Source: Limnanthes douglasii subsp. nivea | Taxonomy: Eukaryota; Streptophyta; Magnoliopsida; Brassicales; Limnanthaceae | DNA length: 64,000 nucleotides | Reading direction: 5' to 3' | Assembly (NCBI GenBank): GCA_036936605.1 | Contig: JAUPFV010000002.1 | Location: 161,378,813-161,442,812, forward strand | Shown here: positions 9,553 to 19,149 of the stretch, piece after piece | Numbering within the stretch: position 1 is the stretch's first letter | How the letters are laid out: every line of letters begins with the position of its first letter | Position numbers and translations under genes: made by a program | Notes under the pieces: generated by a model | Told to the model about the DNA's origin: nothing | Databases searched by the model: none | What the model saw: only the letters and a program-made list of their open reading frames with translations

Positions 9553-9828
9553 CCGTTTGATGACGTCAGCATGACGTCATCAAGCGGACCATCCGGCCAC
9601 GCGTGCGGATGGTCTGCTTTTGGCAATAGCCAACGGCTAGTTCGTTTGAACTAGCCGTTGGATGAACCGGGGCATCCGGACGATCATCCGGATGCCCCGG
9701 TTCCAATTCGGACCATCCGGATCGATATCCGGATGGTCCGAATTATCTGTCTGGGCGTCCGGGCGAAACTGTCCGGATGCCCCAGATCATGTGTCCGGAC
9801 CATCCGGACGCCCATCCGGATGGTCCGG
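9553..9828. repeat. Array of seven GC-rich hairpins (ccggatg motif)
   Basis: Consecutive inverted repeats: 9553-9587 (16-bp arms, one mismatch, two perfect TGACGTCA sites at 9561-9568 and 9572-9579); 9584-9617 (imperfect, gaccatccg arms); 9630-9661 (perfect 14-bp arms, loop gttt); 9665-9702 (perfect 15-bp arms aaccggggcatccgg, 8-nt loop); 9705-9744 (perfect 18-bp arms aattcggaccatccggat, 4-nt spacer); 9745-9787 (imperfect); 9795-9828 (perfect 13-bp arms, with 8-nt loop). Most arms share catccgg preceded by gg.c. TGACGTCA is a bZIP/CRE-type site in plants. Perfect pairing in several hairpins within a decaying element suggests recent selection, conversion or recent origin. Confidence 0.93.
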
Positions 9829-9862
9829 GCGATTATTTTTTTTTGTTTTTTCGGTTTTTTTT

Positions 9863-9890
9863 GGGTCTCCCCTATAAGTAGAGGAGACCC
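9863..9890 (+). promoter_or_regulatory. TATA box of the transposase gene, inside a hairpin loop
   Basis: TATAAG at 9873-9878 lies in the loop of a perfect 8-bp stem, gggtctcc / ggagaccc (9863-9870, 9883-9890). The relic copy also has its TATA box (18,611-18,620) inside a short inverted repeat, cctcta / tagagg. Confidence 0.7.
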
Positions 9891-10049
9891 CAACACCAAT
9901 ACTCACACCTCTCAAACAACTCCCTCCTTCTCTCTAAATCTATCTATTTGTTCGATAAGTTCTAGAAAACTACAATTAGTTATTTTACTTATTCTACTCC
10001 TACGTTCGAAATTGTTTGATTTTTGTTTTTCTGCAAATTGTTTCTTAGT

Positions 10050-10128
10050 TGTTATTAGTCTAAATTTAGTTGTTCTATCTTGTTATTAGTCTAAATTTAG
10101 TTGCTCTATCTTGTTATTAGTCTAAATT
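10050..10128 (+). repeat. 31-bp tandem repeats in the transposase leader
   Basis: Two full copies (10050-10080, 10081-10111) and one partial copy of a unit starting tgttattagtctaaatttag precede the transposase ATG. Units differ by one base. Confidence 0.85.
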
Positions 10129-10188
10129 GTGATTTTATTATTAGTATTTTATTGCATATTTGAAAAAAAAACTGTTATTAGTTTTAAA

Positions 10189-12324
10189 ATGAATTCAAAA
10201 CGTAGAAATACTGGGATAAATGCACCATCTAATGTGGATCTCAATACCATGGATGATTTTTCTACAGAATTCCCTCACGTTGACACACTCTCCTCTCGCG
10301 AAAGTGGTGGTGGAAGTACTAGTGGGGGGAGATCTCGTAAGAAAACATCTTGGATTTGGAAACACTATACTCTATCAGAAGATGGTTTGTCTTGTATTTG
10401 TAAAGAGTGCAATAAACGTTATCTTCACGTAAGTGGATCTAGAAATATGGGCACTAGCACTATGGTAAAACATTTAACGAAACATGAAATATATGATCCT
10501 ACAAAACCTAACCCAACTAATGTTTGCACGAACCCTCAAACAGGTCTTCCTTTTGAGTTTAACCACGATACTTATAGGGAAGAAACAATGATTTATGCAG
10601 TCGGTAGTTTACAACCATTTAGTTTTGGGGATTCTTGAAGATACGAAAATTGGATGCAAGTTGGGGTAAACCCACAGGCAACACGCATTCCACGTACCTC
10701 TTTGCGATCGCTAGCCTTTAAATATTATTTACAAAGAAAAAAAGAGATTATTGAAACTATGCAGACTTTGCCATGGAATGTTTCGATTACTAGTGACATA
10801 GCTACTTTTACTGATTTAGATATGATATGTGTTACACTCCATTGGATGGACGCCCAATGGGTCCTCCAAAGGAGAATTATATGGTTTGAATCAATTGGGA
10901 AGCATAACGCACAAATAATTAGGGAGAGTATGATTGAATGCATGAATGTTTATGGCATTAAAAACAAGATTATGTCTATTTCGTTGGATAATGCATCTTC
11001 TAATATTAGTGCTATAACATTGCTTGTACAAGATTGCAATCCCCCTTTTCCAAAATTGTTTCACACCAAATGTTTATGCCACGTACTTCAATTAATTGCG
11101 AAAGAAGGAATACGTAAGGTTCAGGGTGATTATATTACCCCTATAAAAAATGGGATCCTATTTTGCTCGACATCCGCTGCTAAAAAAAGAGCTTTTAAAA
11201 CACTTGTTCTTTCAAATGGGAAAAAATATAAGAAACTTTTATTAGATGTCGAAACTAGATGGAATTCTACTTACACAATGCTTGCACGTGCGCATGTTTT
11301 TAAAGAAGAGATAACGACGCTTTATAATACATATCGTGAAACACCAATTGAACCAGATCATTGGAAATTTTGTGCACACATGTTAAGATTTTTAAGACTT
11401 TTTAAAGAAAACACCCTAACCTTTTCTTCACAAAATCAACCTAATGCTCATTTGGCCCTTTTTACGATTGCTAATCTTGCCATGCATATGGATGAATTTA
11501 GATCACATTATGCATGCGTAGACATGGTGCCTGGAATGGAATATAAGCTCACAAATTATTTTCATCCAATCCCTGATAGTTATTCATTTGCTTGCCTTTT
11601 AGATCCTTTTTCACGAAAAGAAAAATTTGAATTGCTAGTTGAATGCTTTTATAAATCTGTACGGTTTCCTACAGATATACCACCGACCGAACCAATTGAC
11701 CCTCAAGGGTATATTAACGATACATATGATAGTTTGTATAATATCTATGATAAGTATGCTGCAAGATATAGATCAAATACATCTACAAATGTAAGCAGTA
11801 GTAACAATAGGGGTAGAGGGAGAAATACTAACTATGTTCAATTGGCAATGTTACGAAACAATGTTACAGAAACCCCTCAATCTGATAATGAGTTGTATAG
11901 ATATTGGACCACTAGGTTTGATTTTACGAATTATCAACACCAAGGTATTGAAGATATCATACGATGGTGGGGTACCAAAACTGAAGAGTTTCCTATTCTT
12001 TGCAGGATTGTTAAAGAGATTTATGCTATACCTATGTCTACAGTTGCAAGTGAGTGTGCTTTCAGCCAAGCGAGGTTGCAATACACGACTAAAAGAACAA
12101 GATTGACGGGCAAAGCACTTGGAGTGCTTGTGGCAGTTAAGGATTGGACAGCGGCGGATAAAAGGATGCAAGACATAGAGTTCAGAGACGAAGTGAACGT
12201 AGACGACATCTTCGAAGATTATCCGGATGATTACGAAGATATACTTGAACAAGAAATTGCGGAAGAAAACGAAAATGACGACGAAGATTTTACTTATGAA
12301 GAAGACGAAGCTGGAGATGAATGA
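10189..12324 (+). pseudogene. hAT transposase (BED finger, RNase-H-like core, hAT dimerization)
   Basis: One frame of 711 codons, interrupted only by TGA at codon 150 (10636-10638). The ATG at 10189 begins MNSKRRNTG. A BED zinc finger lies at residues ~53-100 (SWIWKHY, C71, C74, H95, H99). The RNase-H-like core shows TSDIATF (D203) and SLDNASSN (D267), then a C..H segment (KCLCH, ~294-298), then LDVETRWNSTYTML. The third catalytic glutamate expected after the insertion domain is not obvious: the LALFTIANL stretch has T where E is usual. The dimerization domain lies at ~585-665 (WWGTKTEEFP, STVASECAFSQARL, then KDW). The tail is acidic. In the relic copy the codon aligned with the TGA is TGG, so this stop is probably a single G-to-A change at a Trp codon. 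The enzyme would cut and paste the element in the nucleus. As it stands it is truncated. Confidence 0.92.
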
Positions 12325-12889
12325 TGTTTGTAATAGTTTTTTGCTATTTTGTATTGTAATTTGAAAACATTTGTACAACTCCTGGCCCGCACGAGTATAA
12401 ACTGTGAACGGCTAAATTATCCAAAAATGACTTTACCTTTTATTATAACAACAACAAATGTATTATGAAATACTTATAACTTCATAAGATCTAATTTTGG
12501 TTTAAAAAATAATAACAAACACTTGTAAAATTTAAAACCAAATCACAATAGTAATCAAAATGTAATATTAAAATTATAACCGTAGAATTTGTAATATTTT
12601 AACATGATAAGATATAGTTTTGGTTTGTATTAGATCTAAAAACATAATAATAATATTCAAAATGTGATAATAACATAAGTAATATTTAAAATTTTGGACT
12701 ATATAATAATTACAACACTAAAAAACTTAATAACCAAAACAAATTAATATTAACAAAAATGTAATAATAATTCTATAATAATATGCAATATCTCAATATT
12801 TTTTAAATATAACATTTTGGTTATAAAATAAATAAAATCACCATAATATTTACCAATAAACCACCGGTTTTTTACAAATAAACCGTGGT
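12325..12889. other. AT-rich 3' region of the hAT element, no gene seen
   Basis: Untranslated AT-rich sequence between the transposase stop and the right subterminal repeats. The overlapping minus ORF at 11,851-12,378 is a shadow of the transposase. Confidence 0.5.
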
Positions 12890-13012
12890 TTCGCAGTCCT
12901 GCCGGGTTGCAGTCCTGGCGGGTTGCTCCTTATGCGGTCCTGGCGGGTTGCGGTCCTGCCAGGTTGCAGTCCTAATGGGCCAGTTTCGCAGGTAGACCGC
13001 CAGTTCTTAAGC
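12890..13012 (+). repeat. Right subterminal repeat array of the hAT element
   Basis: Copies of gcagtcctggcgggtt-type units, then tgctccttatgcggtcc, then ccaggttgcagtcctaatgg, ending ccgccagttc. Order and strand are the same as at the left end (7,115-7,245), so the two arrays are direct repeats inside inverted termini. Confidence 0.8.
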
Positions 13013-13094
13013 AGGTTGTCAGCTTTGAACCATGGTTCCTGAACCATTAGACACCTCTAACTGTATGTGTAGATGTTAATTTTGCGTCATTATC

Positions 13095-13470
13095 TTGTAG
13101 GGCACGGCTAAAATGAGACCCCTTTTGTTTATAGTGAGACCCCGAATCTAGTTTTTTTTTCAGCCAATGTTAAATTACTAAATTACCCCTAGATATATAA
13201 ACCTTAATTTTTCCATCCACTTCATTTTTATCCCTCTCTTCTCTCTCTAAACTACCTATCTCTCTAATAATTAACAAAAACCCATAAACCCATAACTCAT
13301 ATATCTAAAAAAACAGAAAATCATCTCTAAATATATGGATTTGAGTGACTATGACGATAACTTTAGTTGCAATCTTGAAAATTTTCATTGGGACGATAAG
13401 GAACCACAAACTGATCATTTAGATACCGGACTAGAGGTAAGAAACAAAGATTTAGGCGTACCAACATTAA
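13095..13470 (+). other. Short ORF of unknown type beside a palindrome cluster
   Basis: Right of the hAT element, a T/C-rich leader precedes an ATG at 13335 that opens 62 codons (MDLSDYDDNF, then WDDKEP, then TGLEVRN). The acidic N-terminus recalls the start of some FAR1/FRS-like proteins, but no diagnostic domain follows, so I do not assign it. A possible donor (gaggtaagaaac, 13,433-13,444) would end an exon after LEV. The frame then runs into the hairpin cluster. Confidence 0.3.
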
Positions 13471-13473
13471 TTC

Positions 13474-13655
13474 GCACGATTTCGTGCTTTGCATTGTACA
13501 GTAACACGCAAGAACATGCGTAGAAGATGCAAAATCGCGCATGTTCTTGCGTGCATTTAGGTAAATCAAAGCACAAAATCGTGCCTGATTTTGGCAAATC
13601 CACGCACAATCGTGCGTGGATTAGGTGTAATCCACGCAATTTTGTGCTTTGATTT
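13474..13655. repeat. Nested hairpin cluster
   Basis: Inverted repeats: 13474-13487 (gcacga/tcgtgc); 13505-13520 with 13538-13553 (perfect 16-bp arms cacgcaagaacatgcg); and an outer pair 13563-13579 with 13639-13655 (perfect 17-bp arms aaatcaaagcacaaaat) enclosing an inner pair 13597-13607 with 13612-13622 (perfect 11-bp arms aatccacgcac). The motif g/cacg(a/c)a recurs. The ORFs on both strands here only read through it. Confidence 0.9.
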
Positions 13656-13689
13656 GTCCAAATCCAGGCACTTTAATGCCGAATTTTGC

Positions 13690-14930
13690 GTTTGTGATTT
13701 TTTCGATTTTTAAATAAATGCATGAATTTGTTGTCAATTTAATGAGTTGGGTAGGTATTTTTTTTTAACAGAACTTGTTAGCAAATGCCTTATTTTGGTT
13801 TTTGAATGAATCACGATATTGTAGTTATTTTAATTTTTACGCTTTAGCTAGAATTTTACTACGGCGTCTACATGGATTGATAAGGAAAGCAAGGTATAGG
13901 ATAACAAGTATCATAAATCATAAAATTGTAACTTATTTTTTATTAAATACACTATAAATATAAATATTATTTAAGATATTATATAAAAAATGGCTGTTAC
14001 CATATATATTTATAGAAATACTGTATAAATCTTTTATTAAATACTGTATATATTTTAGGAACCGATAAGTGCATAGTGCATGTATAATGTATTTATGCTT
14101 CTTGGATCGACTAGTGAAATTGACAGCTGCAATCTTAGGTTGTCGTCTCTGGACTCATCAGCCTTTATATAGGCAAGTTGAAGAGATCATGTGCTCTTGT
14201 AAGTTGTGTTTCAGAGAAGCAATATCGCTTGGTGTGTATTACAACTACATAGCTCTGTTTGAAGCAGGGTCTCAATTGAATAGAGGTCGGGATATGACAA
14301 TCATAATTACTCGAATCGTGAGCTGTAAGCGTCCTCTTGTTGTATTTGTAGATCATCCGACTAGATCATATTTGTGGCCGTCACATGATAGATGCTATTC
14401 ATAATAATTTAACATTTTTAGTCTGTCTAATAAGTATTGGAACTGTGGGAACCGTCATCTTTTATCTTTCGTTACTTTAGTTAAGCATTGATACAACGCC
14501 CAAGAAATTTTTAGTTTAATTTTTTACTCCACCAAGAATATCCAATTTTGGTAGATCTAATTATAAATTACAACTCTTCTTTAGAAATTCGTCCTAAATA
14601 ATATGAATGACTTTTACTAAATTTCGTAGTTTTGTAGTGCGATGATTGTGAACCAAAGACCATAAACGTAGTTCGATGATTGTGAACCCTGCTTACGATC
14701 TCTAGGACCATAAAACATCAATTACCTTATTCATTTTAAGTATGAAGAGGCTTTCGCATTTCATGGTTTCGGTTAACTTAATCTTAACCTTTGGTTCTAC
14801 TAACCGCGTGTATACATTTCTGATCTCTCGCATATAAACAATAGTTTAGGATTTTTCTTATTTTGTTATCTGGTTGTCGTTTGTAATAACCTTAATTCAA
14901 TCAATTAATCAATCAATCCTTGTTGCGTAC
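13690..14930. other. Mostly noncoding; one unidentified ORF at 14,069-14,404
   Basis: AT-rich sequence holding a 111-codon plus ORF (14,069-14,404) with phrases such as CKLCFREAISLGVYYNYIALFEAG. The codon content looks protein-like but I cannot name a family. An imperfect short duplication (cgatgattgtgaacc at about 14,641 and 14,672) follows. Nothing else is recognisable. Confidence 0.3.
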
Positions 14931-15120
14931 AATTAGCTTTCATGGTAACAAATCACTAGCATCGGCAACGCAAGCCTCAAATACTCCGTCGGTATATGTC
15001 GGTATCTGAACATCGAAATTCTTCCCATTAAACTAGAATCTTTGATTTCCTTCTGGAACGACAAACTATTAAACATCAAAACCATAAAAAATAAGAGAAA
15101 AAAATAGTTTGACATGACCA

Positions 15121-15600
15121 ACTGCGGTTACGAACACCCTACACCGGTGGTGTGGATACGCAACACCACCAACATATGTGGTGTGTAAATTCTACACCGG
15201 TAGTGGAATATCCCACACATGTAGTACATAAATTCCACACTAGCAAATACACCATTAACTAGTCTTGATAACATATCTCTCACCCTTATACTGGCGGTGC
15301 TGAACCATATAACGGCGGCGATGTCAACTTCGATGTACCATTGACGACTACATTATGGTATAATATTAGGGTATGAAAACGGCGACATCGGCCTCATATA
15401 ATCGGTGGTGTGGTCTTGATTACGTCGTTGGTGTTACATTATAGTGCAAATAATAAGCACGTTTTAGTCACGATGGCATGATAGCGTAGGGTTGGTTACA
15501 CCGCCGATGACAAAAGTGTTATGTTAATCTTAAATTAGCCACCGTTAGCGAATGGACCACACCGCCCGTGTAAGGCTTCGAACTGTCAATGTTATATTGT
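15121..15600. repeat. Block of accggtggtgt-type short palindromes
   Basis: Dense, degenerate copies of ctacaccggtggtgtgg, acaccaccaacatatgtggt, tctacaccggtagtgg, ttatactggcggtgct, aatcggtggtgtggtc, gttacaccgccgatg and accacaccgcccgtg. Similar motifs flank the PMD pseudogene (230-460 and 2,530-2,785). The likely meaning is a subterminal array of the same or a related transposon family whose coding part is missing here. Confidence 0.5.
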
Positions 15601-16600
15601 AAATAAAAATTCCAAAACAGAAATATATCTATCTAAAAAATAGTAACATTAAATGTAATAGATTAAAGATGATTATCTCCGAATTTCAAGTTCATCAAGA
15701 AGTTTCTTACATTCTATTTTCAAAATTTTAAAGTATAAAGTTGATATGTTTTTATAGAGAAATGTAAAACAAATAATTTAACAAACAATTTGAGATTTTT
15801 TTTAAAATTGAAATTTATTTGTAAGTAAAAAGTTTTTACAAAATCATGTTTTGGCAAAAAAAGATAATATTAAATTCTTCTTATTTTTTCAGTCAGAAAA
15901 TTTATTTTCGATTAAACGGATAAAATAATAAAAAGTTGAAAAAAAATTATTTTTATAAAACGCTTATAATTTAATTTTTGCTAGCCATGCATTTTAAAAT
16001 ATTTTTACATACGAAAATTATTTTGTTTCAAAGTTTTACTTAAGTGTACATTGCTTAAAGTTTTAGTTATGCGTTTTGTACCATTGTTTTGTTTTAAACT
16101 GGTAAAAGTATAAAATATATTTTTATTATTATTGACATATAATTCTGTATAAATTAAAGCCATATATATATATATATATATAGGCTGAGAATAATATTCT
16201 AATAATATATTAATATACTATAATAATGTATATAATAAATTATAATTGACTATTAACTATAATATACTATGTGGTGTTAATTTTTGGTAGAGTATGTTAT
16301 GCCTAGATGTGACAACTTCTCAGTCAGTCATCCTACAGTTATTTAACAGCTTCTGGCGTGTGACGTGACATGGAAGATTATCTGATAGAGTTTTTGCATA
16401 ACATAACAGATTATCATGCATGTCAAATACTCGTGTTTAGACTGTCATGAAAGTCTAAACGTGATAAACAAGATAGTTGTGCAATGCATGACATGACAGA
16501 TGCATGATAGTTGTGATATCCCACGCATGATAGATGATGATAGATGAGATGTGTCACATTTAACTAATTGTTTACCATATTGTTTATGCGTTTATTTAAA
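15600..16600. other. AT-rich noncoding sequence
   Basis: AT-rich DNA with a short (TA)n run at 16,163-16,182. One small hairpin is seen around 16,437-16,461 (tttagact / agtctaaa). No gene recognised. Confidence 0.4.
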
Positions 16601-16605
16601 ATTAA

Positions 16606-17060
16606 TTTATATGCGTTAGTTTATTGTATTTTTAATAAGTAAGATGTGTAAATACATGTAATATTTATTTGATAATTTTTGTGATTATATTTAGATATTA
16701 TAAGTAATTTCTTTAGAATATTTAAAAAATATATTTAAAATATCTAACTATTAGATATTGGGTATTGTTTGTATTTATATTTAGATGTGTTTTATATTTT
16801 TATTAAAAATTAAATTATATGCGCTAATTTATTCGAATGTCAATTATGATATGTATATTATAATTGAAATACTTGATATATTTAGATATTATAAATAGTT
16901 TATTTTGAATATTCGAAAAATATATTTAGAATATTTAACTATTAGATATTAGATATTTGATTTTTTTTTTTGCATTTATATTTAGATATGTTTCATATGT
17001 TTATTAAATAATAAATTACATGCGCTAATTTATTCGAATGTCAATAATTACAATGTTGAT
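16606..17060. repeat. ~205-bp tandem repeat, just over two units
   Basis: The phrase atgcg(t/c)tagt/taat followed by ttatt recurs at 16,611, 16,819 and 17,020. Shared following landmarks are atatttagatattataa, gaatattt.aaaaatatattta and aactattagatatt. Divergence is moderate. The array lies at the left side of the hAT relic. Confidence 0.65.
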
Positions 17061-17329
17061 ATCATAGTTGTATCACTAGATATTTTTTATTATTATATGA
17101 ATAAGAAAATAAAATGTTAAAAATATTTAATTGCTAATAAATAGAAATATAATATTAATATAAATATAAATAAAACAAAACAATTTATTAATTTGACGAA
17201 ATAACAATGTTGTTTAATAAAATAAAATAAAAACATTACAATAAAAATGCTTAATACAATCTGAGATTAAAAAAAAAATAACAATGAGCTTGATCTTCAA
17301 ATTTGAAAGGTGGTAGTGAAGGGTTTGGA

Positions 17330-18560
17330 GTAGGAGGAAGTGGTGTCTCCATATGGTAACCAAGTCCATCCAAATTTATCTTGTACATCATCTGTCTTAT
17401 GTACTCTTTTTGTTCAAGTAAGTCGGTTTGGTCTTCATTATGACACTTCTCGTTTTGATTATGTCACTGCTTTTGTTGACCATGTCATTGCTCTTGTTAA
17501 CCATGTGACTGCTCTTATTGAACATGCCAATGTTCGTGTTGATCATGCCACTGCGCATGTTGATTATGCCATTGACCTTGATTGTTATGTGCTCACTCAT
17601 CATATTGACGATCGGAAATGTTTTGTTAAAAATAACTACCCGGGTTGGAAGAGGTCAACTGATGTGTGTCTTGTTGAGGGACACCATGAGGTAGACCAGG
17701 TGCTTTGGTAAGACCATTATATTCTCATATATCATCCAAAAACTCGTAATATTTGGTCCATACCTGCCATTTTGACCACAACTCTTCTTCCCAAAAATAT
17801 ATATTTTGGTGTCTTAACGAATGCCTACATATACCCACAACTTTTCTTAACTTTTCACGGAGTATACATATTGACATCTAATCCTTGTTTAATAAGCAAA
17901 TGACTAATAATCATTCCATAAGGTAACTTTAACCCACCAATTTTAAAATTCAGATGTCCAATTATCAAACTAACCAAATTAATTATATCTTGCATCTTGA
18001 CTATAGCAACAGTTAAAAATGTTTGCACATACGATAGTTGTGAATCGTTGTTGTGTGTAGGAATAAAAAAATTATTAACTAATTTTAAAAATAATTTACT
18101 TTGATCATCCAAATTTGCTATAACTTTACGTTTACAATTATTTATTGGTTGCGCATTACCACAACTTAGTAGCTCCACTGTCTCACCGAAAGATATAAGC
18201 CAATCACTACAGCATCACATCTTAAGAAAAGTAAGGGATTGTAATTTTTCACTACCATATAATGGGCGATTAGGAAGCATAAATTCTTTTACTAAGTCTA
18301 AACTCATGATTATCCATTGTGCAACTCATTCTGAAGCCTCGAGCATCATTACGAATTATACGTCCAGGTGCATACAATATTGGAAGCAATACAGATGAAT
18401 GTTCTCCTAGATTAATATTTTTCGATTTTATTGAAGCAATCAAATAAATTCTACTAGTCTTTGTGAGAGATTTCATAAGATAATGATAATTTTTTGTGTT
18501 TGAAATGTTAAAATGTTTTGGGACTAAATGGGGTATTAAAAACCTTTTTTTTTTGTTCCG
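17330..18560 (-). pseudogene. Relic of the hAT second gene
   Basis: On minus, fragments align to the 9,384-7,880 gene. The first matches YSTARLIENDPRGLGMNC (here IRNDARGFRMSC). The best preserved part (18,178-17,855) has LVNNFFIPTHNNDSQLSY, then LPYGMIISHLL, then DVNMYTP. The C-terminal part has the 21-bp heptad repeats and IRQMMYKIN against MRQMMENMH. Stops and frameshifts are frequent. The N-terminal ~90 residues are absent. Confidence 0.75.
17455..17590 (-). repeat. 21-bp heptad repeats in the relic second gene
   Basis: About five units of the form gttgaccatgtcattgctct, each 21 bp, encode QWHxQxE-like heptads on minus. This is more units than the clear ones in the other copy, so the array expands or contracts between copies. 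Confidence 0.7.
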
Positions 18561-18605
18561 TTGTGAATCCAACGTCTCATTCTTGCAATAATTGTTTTTT
18601 GCATC

Positions 18606-18621
18606 TCCTCTATAAATAGAG
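18606..18621 (+). promoter_or_regulatory. TATA box of the relic transposase gene
   Basis: Cctctataaatagagg is a TATA box inside a 6-bp inverted repeat (cctcta / tagagg). It is homologous in position to 9,863-9,890. Confidence 0.6.
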
Positions 18622-19149
18622 GAAAAACACAACCCTCTATCACTCACCTCTCAATTCATATTTCAAACTCTATAATTCTACAAAAACTCTCTAAAATCAC
18701 AAGTTACAGTTTTTAACATTTCTAGTTGATATTTCATATAGTTACTATAGTTTTATTTTTCAATAAAATTTTGTAACCGAAAAAATCAACCAAATTTGGT
18801 TTAGATAAGCTTATACTCGCTGAATTAATAACTTTGTATAATATTTCTAATTATTTGGTTGTGATAATAGTAGTTTTATATTATATTAGTTTCTTCTTAA
18901 TTTATAAAAAAGTTACAAAATTATTTTTTTATTTGTTATTTTTTTATATTAGTTTAAATTCATTTTAGTAATTTGAAATATTGTTTGATAGTAGACTTAT
19001 TAGTTTAAATTCGTATTAGTTTCGATTAATGTTTTTTGGCATATTTAAAAAAATCAAAATCTTATAATTTATTTTTTCAAAACTTATTTAAGTGTTGAAT
19101 TTCACTCTCCTTCTAGGCCCGACCTAAATTCCCCACACATTAAAACACT

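Larger units (their letters stand above)
9385..10188. promoter_or_regulatory. Bidirectional promoter region between the two hAT genes
   Basis: The region separates divergent start codons at 9384 (-) and 10189 (+). A minus TATA box (ccctataaatac read on minus) lies at 9516-9527, giving a leader of ~105-110 nt. A plus TATA box (cctataagtaga) lies at 9871-9882, giving a ~280 nt leader. Between the two TATA boxes lies a GC-rich hairpin array (9,553-9,828) in otherwise AT-rich DNA. The plus leader contains three 31-bp tandem repeats. A shared regulatory array between two TATA boxes suggests co-regulation of the two genes. Confidence 0.75.
7057..13059 (+). mobile_element. hAT-superfamily DNA transposon, 6.0 kb, two divergent genes
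   Basis: The element starts tagaggtgtcaaacgg and ends agacacctcta. The first ten bases are a perfect inverted pair, with weaker pairing beyond, and an exact 8-bp target duplication flanks it. Subterminal arrays of a ~15-bp motif (gcggtcctggcgggtt) occur at both ends. The interior carries a BED-finger transposase on plus (10,189-12,324) and a second gene on minus (7,880-9,384). They diverge from a shared ~800 bp intergenic region with a hairpin array. Known plant hATs usually carry one gene, so a second conserved gene is unusual. Both genes are broken (stops, one frameshift), so this copy is non-autonomous, though its ends are complete. A relic of the same family lies at ~16.6-20.2 kb. Confidence 0.92.
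7049..13067. repeat. 8-bp target-site duplication of the hAT element
   Basis: ACTGTATG occurs at 7049-7056 and 13060-13067, immediately outside the TIRs. A length of 8 bp is the rule for hAT insertions. Perfect identity supports a fairly recent insertion. Confidence 0.92.

Noticed and set aside
9658..10089. 143-codon plus ORF and overlapping ORFs in the hAT intergenic region
   Set aside because: They read through the hairpin array and promoter; the repeated peptide text comes from the palindromes.
11851..12378. 175-codon minus ORF
   Set aside because: Shadow of the transposase C-terminal region and its acidic tail.
16160..16200. Tatatataggctgagaa as a possible Helitron 5' end
   Set aside because: No CTRR 3' end with hairpin could be found; the TA run makes chance likely.
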